Source of the DNA: Persicaria tinctoria
Taxonomy: Eukaryota > Streptophyta > Magnoliopsida > Caryophyllales > Polygonaceae
NCBI GenBank assembly: GCA_037127255.1
Contig: JBANSL010000014.1
Location: 71,159,646-71,223,645, forward strand
Direction: 5' to 3'
DNA: 64,000 bases
The notes below the pieces were generated by a model, which saw only the letters and a program-made list of their open reading frames with translations, did not search any database and was not told where the DNA came from. Both the position numbers and the translations under genes were made by a program. Positions 35,402 through 48,259 of the stretch are shown one piece after another; positions within the stretch are counted from its first letter, which is position 1; each line of letters begins with the position of its first letter.

Positions 35402-35990
35402 CATCTCCGCTCCTAAAGGGAGGAAGGTGAAGAGGAATGAGGACATGGGCGTGGCGCCGACTCCATTGGTGGCCTCTTGTCTCCACTTAATTTCACACGT
35501 CTTCTCCGGATGCTAGATATAAGGTCTGGTAAAGGGAGGGAGGCAGCAGGGGAGGAATGTGAGGGGGAGATGCCGAGATGGACATCGATCGACAGGAAGG
35601 GTTCGTCAACCTCCAGGCCGGAGTTCACCGATTTCTGCTCCCGAAAGGTTGAGGCAACGAAACCGATCTCAAATCGCCGATTTCTGCTCTCAAATGGTTG
35701 AAGGCGATGAGGGGGAGGCGTTGTGACGGGCGGAAAAAAGGCCAAACAAATATATTCAAAATATATTAATAAACTTTAATTCAGATTTCCTTCCTCCCTC
35801 AGTCCAAATACAAACTATCAAAAAAGAGGCGACAAAGGAAAAAAGGCTAAACAAATATATTCAAAATAGGAAATAAATCTATTTAAAATTGGAGACAGAT
35901 ATTTTAAAATTTAAACAATAATGTTGACTAATAAGAAAATACCATTTGAATAAAAAAATTCAATTTTAATTGTGGACGTGATACGTCAGC
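35402..35990. other. spacer, no supported gene
   Basis: Overlapping open frames on both strands at 35413-35745 are GC-richer than the surroundings but show no recognisable domain, and they mirror one another. The A-rich text after 35740 has repeated phrases (aaacaaatatattcaaaata at 35747 and about 35850). Confidence 0.3.
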
Positions 35991-35999
35991 AAAATACTA

Positions 36000-36560
36000 G
36001 CAAAATTAGTAATACTAGTATCATTCTCGCGCCATGGCGCATTTTTGTAAAACTAAAATATTATATATATATATAATAAAATATTAATAAATGTTTAAGA
36101 TAAAACTCATAAAAAAACTTTACAATAAATGTATCTTATAATTATCTCATAAAATTATTTTTTAAAAACCTTATGTAAAGTATAATACATAAATATAGAC
36201 ACTTTAAATTACCCAGTAGTAATAATATCAATATCATTATAACATCGTTTAAATGTGATGTGTCATAAATCAATACTCCGTAGTTATGAGTTTATATAGA
36301 TAGTAAACAAATTTGATTAAGCCCAATAGTTATATTAGATTGAATTCAATGTTTTGAATTAAGGCCAATAGTTAGTAAAATTTAAAAAAAAAAAGAATTA
36401 AAGGAAAAAGAGGAAAAAAAAAGAGAATTAAAGAAAATCAAAGAAAAATGGGAAAATAAAAACGATTAATTACGACTCCTAAAATGCCTCTAAAATTGAC
36501 ACTTCATCCTAAACTCTTTTAAATTAAGAGTTTATATAGATATAGATATAGATATAGATA
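36000..36560 (+). mobile_element. Helitron-like element
   Basis: The left end has TACTAGTATCATTCTCGCGC followed by an inverted GGCGC, a small palindrome typical of the 5' end of many plant Helitron-like repeats. The right end has an 8-bp hairpin AAACTCTT with AAGAGTTT (about 36508-36531) followed by a (TATAGA)n run. There is no target duplication and no coding sequence. The type call is tentative. Confidence 0.4.
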
Positions 36561-36582
36561 TATAGATAAATAGATAGATATA
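36536..36582. repeat. (ATAGAT)n simple repeat
   Basis: A run of about 45 bp of tatagatatagata-type units directly follows the hairpin at the end of the Helitron-like element. Confidence 0.8.
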
Positions 36583-36945
36583 TTTTTTTCCAGAGAAACT
36601 AAATACACCACAAATCTACACGTCGGAATGGACGTGCGGATTTGAAGTGGACTAATTAATTAGAAAAACATGCTAATTAATTAAAAATCACTGCACATTG
36701 AAATAGACCTGCGTTTAAGAAGGAGGATTTGTGGTGTATTAGATTTTTTTTTAGGGAATTGCACATACTAACCCAAAAAACGAAAAGTGTTGCAAGGTTA
36801 ACCCAACCCGGATTAAAATTGGGTGAAACCAGTTATCCGGGAAACCTGTGCAGGAGGTAACAGGTAGGGAAAGTGAGGGGGGGGGCGAGCTGGGCAGTGT
36901 GTGGGGGCCAACTATGACACCTCAGCGAGGGAGAGAAAAGGAAGG

Positions 36946-36946
36946 G

Positions 36947-36978
<32 letters not shown>

Positions 36979-36982
36979 GGGG
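36946..36982. repeat. (GA)n simple repeat
   Basis: Almost uninterrupted GA dinucleotides. Similar CT-rich tracts lie at 37490-37760. Confidence 0.9.
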
Positions 36983-37089
36983 GGTGAAAAAGAAAAGTGA
37001 AGTATGAAAGGAGAGAGAGATCAGTAGAGTGTTATTGAGGGAGCATAAAAAGATATTGTTACTCTTTCACTTCGAAGAAACAATTGGAC

Positions 37090-37920
37090 GAGGGTTTATT
37101 TGCAGGTTGACGTGTCAGCAGTTAGTTTTAACTGGACACACAAAGCAAAATGACATGACACATATTGGAATCGACTGGACAAGATTTATCGGAGAAACAG
37201 ATTCTCCATCGACTTCGGATAGAAAATGGGCAAGTTTGCTTTCAATAAAGGTTATGCGAGAGGTGTCTCCCTCAAATCTGAAGCAAATTTACCCATTTTC
37301 TATCTGAAGTCGATGGTGAATTTGTTTCTCAAATAACTCATGTTCAGTCGATTCCAATATGTGTCATGTCGTTTTGCTTTGGGTGTCCAGTTAAAACTAA
37401 CTGCTTACATGTCAACCTGCAAATAAACTCATACCCAATTAGGAAGCTTCGAAGTGAAACAGCAACAGTAAAGTTGCAGAGGAGAGAGGACCCTTCCATC
37501 TCTCTCTGTCCTATCCCCACTGATCTCTTTCTCTCCTCTACAACTTTATTTTTCTTTTTTCACATACTCTCTCTCTCTCTCCCCCTCCTCTGCAAGCTTT
37601 ATCTCTCCACTGCAGACTTTCTTTTACTTTTCTCTCTATGTCTTATCCTCACTAATCTCTCTCTTTCTCATCTGCAACTTTTCTTTTCTTTTTCACTCCT
37701 CTCTCTCTCTCTCTCATGTCATCTATCTCCTCTGCATACTCTCTCTCTCTCTGATTTTTTTTTATCGAAAGCAAACTTGCCTATTTTCTATCCGAAGTCG
37801 ATGGTGAATCTGTTTCTCCGATAACTCTTGTCCAGTCGGTTCCAATAGGTGGCATGTCGTTTTGCTTTTGGTGTCCAGTTAAAACTAACTGCTTACACGT
37901 CAAACTGCAAATAAACCCCA
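37090..37920. repeat. three-copy foldback repeat
   Basis: A unit of about 155 bp occurs inverted at about 37090-37247 and in direct orientation at about 37273-37432 and 37768-37920. Shared text includes CAGTTAGTTTTAACTGGACA and its reverse complement. Units 1 and 2 face each other across about 25 nt and could form a long hairpin if transcribed. Each unit keeps an open frame in one orientation with the peptide text GETDSPSTSDRKW or a close variant, of unknown family. Confidence 0.7.
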
Positions 37921-39693
37921 GCTCGATCACTTGCTTCTCCTTCGACGGGTTTTCTCTGAAACTTAAGATTGAATTCAAATTATATTAATGGTTCGATGAT
38001 TTTTCTCTGAAACTTAAGATTTAATTCAAATTATATTAATTCCCCCTTACCGTCACTCTTCCCCCCTCTATCTTTGTCTCTGTCTTATCCCCTCTATCCT
38101 ATCTCTTTTTACCGCCTGGGTTTAGGGGGGAGGGCCACACTAGAAACAGGAAAACATTAAGGTGAAGGACGAAGACATCAAAGCGGTGCTCCGGCGACGA
38201 TTCACACCAGCGGCGCAGGCCGAATTCGAGCTCCCATGGAGATCCTGTCACCCTTAAAGGTAGAAAGATAGAAGACAGAAATCAAAGAATAAAAAAGCTC
38301 TTCAATGGAGAGAGGTGGAGAGAGACACAAAGAGAAAGGGTTTTAGATGGGTGATAGTGATAGACAATAATGTCATGTTACTTTTCTTTCTCTCTCCAAT
38401 TCTGCAGCATAAATGGCATGCACAATGGGGTGAAAATGTCAGTCGCGCATCGACAATACGAAATTCCGTTAATCAACACTACGCAAACCATACCTCACCA
38501 GGCCTGACTACTACAAACATGACAGGTTGAGTTATAAACATGACATCTGACTACTACAAACATGACAGAAATCAAAGTGTCGGCAAATTCATTAAATGTT
38601 CAAAGGTATCGCAAGATTAAACATATCCAAGTCGCCCTACTCCTGGTATTTCGTATTTCACATAGTCGTTTTGCAATTTCCTCAAAATCCCCAATTCCTC
38701 CAATTTCGCCAATCCCCCCATTCCCCCGATTTCCCCATCTAACTACAATCAATATATCCATTTTCAGGGTGTGTGACATGTTTGATGTCCGCCTCTTCTT
38801 CTCCTCTGCAGACTTGCTCTTGTTCTTCTTCGAACTCCTTCATCTTCTTCCTTCCGTTTTTGATTTTCTGTGAGAGAGAGAGATGGAGCAACTGTCGAAA
38901 GTTGAATTGATAGGCTTTTGTCAATTAACTCCCCCCACACGTCTCCCTCTCTCTCCTCCATCAATGCAACCGGTCTCTCCCCTTATTGTAACCGACTGGG
39001 CTGCAAATTTTAAAGGATTTGAGCTAACTTTTTGCAAATAATATGGATAGGGGAGAGAGAGTGTAACCCAATCAGGTTTTTAGATTAGTTTTGCAAATAC
39101 CCATTTTTTTTTTTATCAAAGTTATTCGGCTTGCTCTAATTAGTTTCATTGAGTTATAAACCCAAAAATGGAGAGACAGGATTAATGATTAAAATTTCTA
39201 ATACAGTAGTAATATATTTTAAATTATAAATAAATTATATTTATCTGTTTTTGCTTACTTTTCTTAATTTTATACCAAACAAGACATAACACTACAGGAA
39301 ATAATCATAGACTCTTCGCTGAAGAGTGTTTATTTATGGATTTTTTCATCACCATATAGCTATCAAGACCAGTCTAATTCCCAACTGCATTTGTTCCTCT
39401 CTCTTTGTCCGTAGTCCAAACATCGAAGGTCTCATATCTCCATCCATGGTAGCTCCGCTGATCCCTTCCGGCGTCCGCCTTACGTAACGCAATTTATCAA
39501 GAAACGACCTTTTCTCTTTTCGGGGAAATTTAAAAAATGGAAATTGGACGAGAAAGCAAAGTCTCCTCTCCCACTCCCTTTCTCTCTCAACCGCCAAAGT
39601 CGATCGTCTTCTTCTTAAGTCAACCAAACTGCATTACATAAACTGACACCTAACCCCCCCCCCCCAAAAAAAAACTCCCCGCAGCCACACGCC
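37921..39693. other. low-complexity region upstream of the receptor gene
   Basis: CT/GA-rich tracts, duplicated phrases (tttttctctgaaacttaaga at 37950 and 38000) and no recognisable gene. The last few hundred bases are the promoter and 5' leader of the vacuolar sorting receptor. A C11/A9 run lies just upstream of its ATG (39655-39675). Confidence 0.4.
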
Positions 39694-42600
39694 ATGGCCG
39701 GTTCTCCTCTAAAGCTTCTACCTTTGCTCTCCATACCGTTGCTATTGCTGAACGCTGTGTGTGGGAGCTTTGTGGTGGAGAAGAACAGCGTATCAGTTAT
39801 AGCTCCTGCTGATTTGAAATCATCCCATGATGGGGCGATAGGTAATTTTGGGGTGCCGGAGTACGGTGGCTCCATCGTTGGCTCTCTGGCTTATCCTTCC
39901 AAGGCCGCGGATTCGTGTGCTCCTTTCGATGGTGATATGCCGTTCAAGTCCAAGACCTCTCGCCCCACCATTCTCATCGTTGACCGTGGAGGTATTTCTC
40001 ACAGGCATTTTATCATACAGTTGGTGGGCAATGGGTGTTTGCTTTGAATTTTGTGGTTCTGTGAGTTTGTGTTTGTGCTGCGTGTAATGATTAATGGTAA
40101 TGGAAACAGTTTTGATAAACATGGATACGAATCTATCTAGAAATAGCTTCACTTGATTTTCAATTCCAGTAGTTCATTCTAAATTAAGAAAGTGTGAATT
40201 TGATTCATGGGTTTCTGATACTTTTTTGAACCTGAACAAAATCATTCAAATTTCCTATGGTAAAATTTTGTCTTCTAGTGGCAATTGATTGGAGAAATAG
40301 TGCAATATTTATGTATCAGCTGAATAAATTCAGTGCCCAAAAGATTTAGTAGTTGGAAGTGTGCAAGGACCAAGGTTTGTTGTATTTGTCTTCTAGTAGC
40401 ATTTGGATGATGCTCAGAAGCTAATTTGAGGAGTGATCACTGATCATTGAATTTTAACTTTAGATTATTAGATCTTTAAGTATGTCAAGAACTTAGCGTT
40501 GATTGCTTTCAGTTTAGTTGAGATATGTACTCAGATTCCTTATAAGAAAGGCTGTTATTATGTTGAAAGTACAACATTTGAGAAGAAGATATGTACTCAG
40601 ATTATTATGCCTTTATGGTATTGTCTTCATTGTTCTCAATGCAACAACTAGTTGCACAACTGCCTCCTTTAGTGTTCTTGCTGAAACTGCAACGCTGGTC
40701 TCATTTCTTTGTTGTTATATTATCAGAGTGCTACTTTGCGAAGAAGGTATGGAATGCTCAACAAGCTGGAGCTGCTGCTGTGTTGGTTGCTGATAGCATA
40801 GACGAGCCTCTAATAACAATGGATTCACCAGAGGCGAGCAGTGATGAAGATGGATATGTTGACAAGATCAATATCCCATCTGTCCTGATAACAAGGTTAT
40901 TTGGCGAGACTTTGAAGAAGGCTTTGAAGGATGGAAATGAAGTACTGGTAAAGCTAGACTGGTCAGAATCAATGCCAAATCCAGATGGAAGAGTCGAGTA
41001 TGAGCTTTGGACTAATAGCAACGATGAGTGTGGGACTAAATGCGATGATCAGATGAACTTTATTAAGAATTTCAAGGGGCATGCACAGATCCTCGAGAAG
41101 GGTGGTTACACCCAATTTACCCCTCACTATATAACTTGGTATTGTCCTCAACCTTTCCTTGATACCGCTCAATGCAAGTCGCAATGCATAAACAATGGGA
41201 GATATTGTGCACCTGATCCCGAGGAAGACTTTGGGGAAGGCTATGATGGGAAGGATGTGGTCCTTGAGAACCTACGTCTGCTTTGTGTCCATAGAATCGC
41301 CAAAACAGAAAATAGATCATGGGTTTGGTGGGATTATGCGACAGATTTCCATATCAGATGCTCCATGAAGGAGAAAAAGTATACCAAAACATGTGCTGAA
41401 GATGTACTGAAGTCTCTCCGTAAGTTCTCATTTTAGATATATCTGCAGTGTCTAATAAAAGAATAACTCAACAGATTTCAGGTTTCCTTTTCTTCCTTGT
41501 CTAATTGAACTCTTTTAAACCCTGCAGATCTACCTGTCGATAAGATCAAAAAATGCATGGGAGATCCTAAAGCTGATATGGACAATGAAGTTCTGAAAAA
41601 TGAGCAAGACATGCAGGTAAAAATTATAGCATCCTGCTGTCCATATAATTGAATTACATTATGAAAAATCCAATTGCATCTGCACTATGGCCTCCAATGT
41701 GTGCTTCTTGTACGTGATCCAATCAAATATGAATTATGCACTTACCATGCTTCGTATGTTGTTAAGCTTCCAGTTCGTGAAACATATCACCAATTTCAAA
41801 TTTCAATTGCATTAGGATCTTACCTGATGGCTTATAGACTTTAATATTCTTAATTGGTAACCGTAGAACTGATCCTTTCAATCTATGAAACACAGGTTGG
41901 TCATGGAGCCCGCGGTGATGTCACAATCTTGCCCACTTTGTTGATCAATGAAATCCAGTATAGAGGTTTGTTTGTTTCACCTTCAGCATAATAAAAATGG
42001 AGCTCAAGTCTGCAATGAGAAGGGAAAGTGTAAATTCCACTATTCATTGGAACTTTAGTTTTTAAAATTTTAATGCCCATTAAAGGTCTCTGAGGCATCC
42101 TTAAGTCTCTGAAGCATCGGTTCATGACATGTTTACAATTTTAACCTTTGAAATTGCATATCTGTATTTTGGGCGTGTAATCTACGTCACTTTTTCCCTG
42201 CAAATGACATCACATGAACCCTCAATCCCTCAGGGTTGTATCATGCAGTGTTTTCTCTACTTAATCTGTATGCTATATGGAAGCATTAATCATAAGCCCT
42301 TCCATGCTTAGCTTTTTTAATGCAGAAAATAGTTACACTTTACAAGGCAAGTCATACTAAATATCAGCAAATTCCACAGATCTTCAGAGTTAGATCCTTA
42401 ACATTTGTCTTTTCCCTCATCCGTCCTGCCTCACTATTGATGGCCTCAACCTTTAATCCTTTATCTATGAACATCATATTACTCTATGCTTATGTATAAT
42501 TTTGAAAATAACTGGTTTTCCTTCACATACAGTGATATACTACATCAGAGTCTAAACTTTTTGGTACTTGTTCAGGCAAACTTGAGAGATCTGCTGTATT

Positions 42601-44424
42601 GAAGGCTATATGTGCTGGATTCAAGGAGACAACTGATCCTCCTGTCTGCTTAAGTTCAGGTTGGTGACATCATGTCTGCTGATTCCTAGTTTTACTACGT
42701 CAGAATTAGTGGAAACTAATGTGTCTGGTCTGTGTGTGGCATTTTTAGATCTTGAGACTAATGAGTGTCTAGAAAACAATGGTGGCTGTTGGCAGGACAT
42801 AAAGGCTAATGTAACCGCTTGCAAGGTACATGAAAGTATCCTTCATTGTCCTTTGAATTTATGATTGTTCTACTGGGATCTAGTTTTTTAGTAACCTATT
42901 TCGTTTAGTGAAATTTCTGTTTGATTTGATGATATCCTTACAGATTGATACCTTGTGTGAATTGCTGATTATAAGTTCATTATTTGTGTAGGATACATAT
43001 AGGGGAAAAGTTTGCCAATGCCCTCTTGTGAATGGTGTTCAGTACTTAGGAGACGGTTATACTTCTTGTAAAGGTAATTCCTTAGAAAAAAGGTGGAAAT
43101 TTTGTCTGATAGAAAAGTTTACGCTGAACATTTTATTCTAAGAAAATTTCGTAATAAGTAATGATTAGATGATTTTAGTAATCTCAATATGTGATAGTAT
43201 GCCTTAAATCTAAGGCATCAAATATTTGCAAATACCTGAATTGAACGAACTGGGGACAGTGAATAGTTTATCCAACAAAAGCTTAGTCTCATGAAGGCAA
43301 GAAAATAGCTCTCAGTGTAAGATCGTGTTAATTAGTTTCTGTTTCCCGTGCTTGGACATATTATTTTTTTCCTCCGTTTCAATGTAAAGAGTGCTTGAAT
43401 ATCAAACATTTAGAGTGCAGTATTGAGTGTAAAGTGGAATATATTTTGTGTTTAAACGTTACACCTTCATACCAACAATTATACCATCTTAGATTTACTT
43501 GTATTTTTCTTTTTTGTGCCAGCCGTTGGACCAGGAAAGTGTACAATAAACGATGGTGGATGCTGGTCTGAGACTAAGGATGGAAAGACATTTTCAGCCT
43601 GCTCAGTTCTGTTACGACATCCCTTAGTGATACCATCATATATCCGTAAACATTTTCAGCATAAGATATACACTTCAACTAGTTCTCATGATTTTAACCA
43701 TAGCAAATTGATCTGCAATCCAGGAGTCTGAACTATCAGGCTGCAAATGCCCAAAAGGCTTCCGCGGAGATGGTCACACATGCAAAGGTGCTCTTTCTTC
43801 CGCTATAAGAGAACAAATTTTGTCTTCCATGATTTGTCTTTCACTGTATCATCTTTGTTTCTGTTATCCAGATGTGAACGAATGCAAGGAACGGAGTGCT
43901 TGTACGTGCAGCGAATGTAGATGCAAGAACACATGGGGAGGATATGACTGCAAATGTGGAGGAAACCGCCTGTATATAGAGGAGCACGATACATGTATAG
44001 GTGAGCTACTAAATTCAGCAATACACACCGATGCAATGTGCTTGTCCTGTCATGCATTTAGAGATGCGCGTTGTGTTTGTGTTTTGTTGAACAGAGAAAA
44101 CTGGATTTAAGCTATCATGGTTCTTAGTACTCCTACTCCTCGCGATTGTTGGCAGTGCTGCTCTAGCCGGATTTATATTCTACAAGTACAGGCTCCGGGT
44201 ATGTTCTCATTGTTAGTTTGATGTTTATAAACCTGAGTCTCATCAACTACTCACACACCGCAGAAATTGACTTCCGAATCATGTTCTCCATGTTGTACGT
44301 GCAGTCTTACATGGACACTGAGATCATGGCTATCATGTTGCAGTACATGCCACTGGACAGTCAAAACAGACCGGTTGAAGTTCACTCAGAAGGCGAACCT
44401 CTACATCGTGGTTCATCAGTCTAA
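39694..44424 (+). CDS. VSR: vacuolar sorting receptor (VSR/BP-80 type)
   Basis: Twelve exons (39694-39991, 40727-41419, 41528-41616, 41896-41965, 42576-42659, 42749-42825, 42992-43073, 43523-43605, 43724-43787, 43872-44000, 44095-44198, 44305-44424) splice in frame to 630 residues, the normal family length. This type I membrane receptor carries soluble cargo from the Golgi and trans-Golgi network toward the vacuole. Visible parts are a signal peptide (about 1-24), a protease-associated cargo-binding domain (about 50-170), a Cys-rich central region, EGF-like repeats including a calcium-binding type (DVNECKE, about 514-557), a transmembrane helix (about 565-586), and a cytosolic tail with the YMPL sorting signal (605-608). 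All splice sites are GT-AG. No defect was seen. Many paralogues exist in plants, so the exact subclass is unassigned. Confidence 0.96.
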
Positions 44425-44880
44425 TCTCCAGGTATGCTGAACTTTTTATCCATGAAACAGTATCAGAAGCTTAAATTGTCATTTTGATTGATTCTGTTGT
44501 GACAAAAATTGCATCTTTTCTGCAGAATCATACCCTGAAGAATCTGCAATCCATCTTCTGCATGAATCATTTCGATCGAACAAGCAAATGATGTACACTG
44601 TATTTTTACACAAGGTTAGAAAATCTTGATAGCACAAATGATGATCAATCAGACACTCACTCAGTTTGAAGCATGGAGAAACAGCATATATATGTATATA
44701 TGTCCTCATTAAACAGCTCAACCTTTTTTTACCTTTTCTTTTTTGTATCATATGAGCTTTGAGGAATGTATTGTAGGATTTGATATTAGAAATAGATCTA
44801 TAAGGTGTAATCTTAAAGCTAGAAAGTACTGTTTTACATCTGCTTTGTTTTATTATTCAAATGATTTTGCAGGTTATTAG
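44425..44880 (+). other. receptor 3' UTR with intron
   Basis: Seven bases after the stop codon a donor CCAG/GTATGC (about 44431/44432) pairs with an acceptor TTCTGCAG/AATC (44524/44525), suggesting an intron in the 3' UTR. An intron this close after a stop codon is unlikely to trigger strong nonsense-mediated decay. The poly(A) site is not certain. Confidence 0.5.
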
Positions 44881-45770
44881 TATTAAAATTTGTTTTTAGT
44901 ATCATATATTTAATTTTAATAAATTCAATATTTGTTTTAATTGAACCGGTAAAATGATCTAAACAATTGAATAATGAGTCATGATAGAGGATGATGTAAA
45001 TAGAAATAACATTAAAATAGGGTATATATTCAACATCAAATGCCAACTCAAATATGTGCTAAAATTTGGGCAAATTAGAGCAAATAGTTACAGTAGACTC
45101 AGTAGTTCATAAGAAGCTTCACTAAAAGACATGATTAACTTGAGGGAGTGAGATTGCCGTCTTTTCTTCTCATGATCTCTCTGTATCTTTCGATTTCAAT
45201 TAGATTATAAACTTCGTTTAATGTTATAGTCTCGATCGACTGATCGATCGGTCATTGCCTATTGATGAACTGGCCAAATGCACGAGGATGGACTAAGTGA
45301 CTAACTGAGAATAAGTGATGTAAAGATGAGTATATGGAAGAAATATTCAAAGGTGGATACACCAAACTCAGATCATATCATCTCTCTTGCTTAGCTTGCT
45401 CCTTTCTTAAGCCAACACAGTTTTTAACTATACCAATATATATATATATATTTATTAATTAAATGTGTGCTGAATATTCATGCATTGACAGCTGACAGTA
45501 ACAGTTTCTAGAGGATACGACACTGAAATATATTAGGATAAAGCTTTCGAAAGAAGGTGCCTGAGGTCACTGGTTAGAAACCAAGCTTAAGGCCGGGATA
45601 GATTTGATTTTATTGAAATATTAATTGCATATTTCTTGTTCATAGAAATCCTAGAACAGTTGGCCCTATATCTTAGGTTTTTTTTTTCTGGGAGAAACCA
45701 GAGCTCGAGCCTAGGATTGTATTAATAACACAATTAGGCATATTCAAATTCCCAAATCTAAGTACTATAA
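44881..45770. other. spacer, no gene seen
   Basis: AT-rich sequence with only short open frames and a short (AT)n run at about 45437-45452. Nothing recognisable. Confidence 0.4.
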
Positions 45771-46054
45771 GACCATCATCAACGGTATTTCAAAAATTTC
45801 CCCAAATTAGAAAAATAAAATACATATTTTTCAAATTATTTTTACTTTAACTCCGATAGTTTTCCCATTTCGAAGATTTGGAAAATCATTTAGTTTAGAA
45901 AATGCTACTGATTTAGGAACCCTCTCTATTCTCTATTTTTCCGGCTGCTTCTTCATTTTGGAAAATGTGATGGAAAATCTGTTAGACCAAAAAATACCTT
46001 AAAATTCTCCAAAAGGCCAAAATCTCCAAAACGTGGAAACTGTTGGAGATGCTC
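45771..46054. mobile_element. PIF/Harbinger-like MITE (284 bp)
   Basis: The ends are GACCATCATCAACGGT and, inverted, GAGCATCTCCAACAGT. TAA flanks both sides (45768-45770 and 46055-46057), and 3-bp TAA/TTA duplications are typical of PIF/Harbinger elements. The interior is noncoding and partly self-complementary. Confidence 0.7.
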
Positions 46055-46599
46055 TAAGGTGGTGGCGCGCAAAGTATGTTTTAATTTTTTTTGTAAAAAA
46101 AAATCCACCCAAAACGAACGGGTGACTGTCGTTCTGGCCTCCTTGTGTATATAGTATATAATGTTCCTTTTGATTTTTTAACATATTTGATAAGAAGTTA
46201 AAAACTCTATAAAATATCAACTTTTTATTATTGATTTTTTAAAATAATTTCATACTCATTCCTAAAATGTAAGAATTTATTAAAAATTAATTATAAAATA
46301 AAATTTATAGGTCCTCAAAATTTAGACAACCTATATATATATATATTTTGAAATGTAGGATTGTAGGGTGTAAAAAACTCAATAGCTCGATCACCATATA
46401 TATGTTAATTGAAATTTGTGGCCGGATCCAAGATTGACCCGACTCGAATCCGATGGCTAGCTTGCTTGACTGTTATAACTGATTTTGTATGGTCACTAAT
46501 AATTGGGAAATTAATACTTTTAATAGCCATGCTATAATTATTTAATTAACTAATGCAGCAAAAGCTTTGTTTATGTACCCTGACATTCTCAAGTGTATT

Positions 46600-46865
46600 T
46601 ATGGGAGTGTATGTTACATTGTCACATTTCATATTAACACAATGTAACACACACACAACACATCACTTCACTTGTCTAGTTGTTGGAAGGGTACTTTGGT
46701 GCTTTCACATGGGCAATCACTTGATCTGTTTAAGTAACAAATTTGGCGCCAATGGTGAAGTTGTTCCATAATATTAAGCTGTAACAAACTAAGATCTGAG
46801 TTTTGTGTGGTTTTTGATGGAGAATGTGAAAGGGAGAGATTCTCCCGTGATCTGAATTCTCTAAA
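46600..46865 (+). repeat. probable 5' LTR of host copia element
   Basis: The primer-binding site starts at 46866, so the LTR must end at or just before 46865. Its left end is not resolved because the partner LTR is outside the window. A start near 46679 (TGTTGGAAGG) is one candidate. Confidence 0.4.
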
Positions 46866-46877
46866 TGGTATCAGAGC
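46866..46877 (+). other. host copia primer-binding site
   Basis: TGGTATCAGAGC, complementary to the 3' end of initiator methionine tRNA, lies about 115 bp before the gag ATG. Confidence 0.9.
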
Positions 46878-46991
46878 ACGTTTCGATTCGGTGATTAGAT
46901 CTATCGATTTGGTTCAATCGGTGGATCTGGTGAGATTGTTGAATCTAGTTCAGTGTTTTGTTGATCATCAATCATCTTTCTCGTGATCGCC

Positions 46992-47654
46992 ATGGCCGGT
47001 AGAGGATCGCCGCTTGGACAAAGCTTTGCCGGTGTCGTCAATGGAGCTGGAAGAGGCAATTTTGTAAGCGTTACGCCACCTGCTGGCGGAGCTGGAAGAG
47101 GATCACCTGGTGGTTTCAATGGCGGAGTGTAATTTGGGGATTTCACGCAAGGTACGAATTCGGTTCACTACAATCCCCTATTCCTATCAAACTCCGACCA
47201 CCCCGGTATGCAGTTAGTTACTACTTTGTTTAATGGATCCAATTTCATATCATGGAGTCGTGGAGTCAAGATGGCTCTAGGAGCAAAAGCAAAATTAGGC
47301 TTCATAACCGGGACCTGTGTGAAGCCTCCTGTGGATACAGAGGATTATGTTAAATGGGAAAGGGCTGACTACATGGTTAGGTGTTGGATGGTGAATTCTA
47401 TGACAAGTGATGTAGCAGAAACGTTGATGTATTTAGAATCGGCTAAGGAATTGTGGGATGAGATCAGGGAGAGGTTCTGTGAATTGAATGACCCTCTCGT
47501 GTATCAACTTCGTCGAGATTTTGGCAATATTCGCCAAGAGAACTTGTCTGTTGGAGCATATTATGGAAAATTGAAGAAGCACTGGGATCAGTTGCAGTTG
47601 CTAGATGCCATCCCTAACTGTACTTGTGGAGGAATAAGTGGATGCAGCTGTGGA
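46992..47654 (+). pseudogene. host copia gag, 5' part
   Basis: Starts MAGRGSPLGQ, with a Gly-rich leader, and has one in-frame TAA at 47130. The frame then runs open through the retrotransposon gag domain (FNGSNFISWSRGVKMALGAK, MVRCWMVNSM, LWDEIRERF, CTCGGISGCSCG) until the gypsy insertion after codon GGA at 47654. The stop lies in the poorly conserved leader, so initiation at a later Met (47208) would avoid it. Confidence 0.85.
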
Positions 47655-47810
47655 TGACTAAACCAATACTGAAAAACATCTGTAAAAAGTATAAAAATAA
47701 CGGAATAAAGAACACCGCCAGATTAAAGAACAAAAGGAAATAACATTATCCGCGGAGAATTAACCAAGAGCTGACTCGTGAACAATCATCCGTGGATAGA
47801 AGACAATAGA

Positions 47811-47908
47811 CACGTGGCGACCATGCCCACCACCCACGAAGTAGAACACGTGTCGAAATATGAACACCACGTGGCGCAGCTTATCAGACCACCCCAAACC
47901 TATAAAAA
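47811..47908 (+). promoter_or_regulatory. gypsy LTR promoter: three G-boxes and TATA
   Basis: CACGTG occurs at 47811-47816, 47847-47852 and 47868-47873, each in an ACGTG(G/T) context like G-box or ABA-response elements. A TATAAAAA box lies at 47901-47908. Plant bZIP and bHLH factors bind such boxes. The same arrangement exists in the 3' LTR. Confidence 0.75.
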
Positions 47909-48259
47909 TGAGAGATCTCACCAGAAAGATGGGGACTTTTTGGAAAACGAGAGGGGAAGAGGGCGGATCTCGGCTTAGTGAACTCAGAGGAAAGAAGAAC
48001 AAGAAGCAATCATACGAGTGGAAAGGAACCTGTTAAATAGAAAAAATCTGCACCGTTCACTGCGTCAAACTCCGCGGACGAAAACCCTGTTCGTCTTTAG
48101 TGTAAATTTCTATTAAGGAAAAGACTGTCGTTAATAAATCTCAAGACATTCAACAACGACAGGTAAACGAACCAAGTTTCCAAATTGTCCAGAAAAAACT
48201 CGATAAGGGAACCGTCCTTCAGAATTAGCTTTAGGTGACTTCCCACGGCACAGGTTGGG

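Noticed and set aside
35413..35745. 110-codon minus-strand frame with a plus-strand mirror
   Set aside because: Low-complexity, Ser/Pro-rich translation, no motif, and a mirrored plus frame. Not supported.
37366..37824. 152-codon plus-strand frame rich in Leu and Ser
   Set aside because: It is the translation of CT-rich simple sequence and part of the foldback repeat, so composition alone explains the openness.
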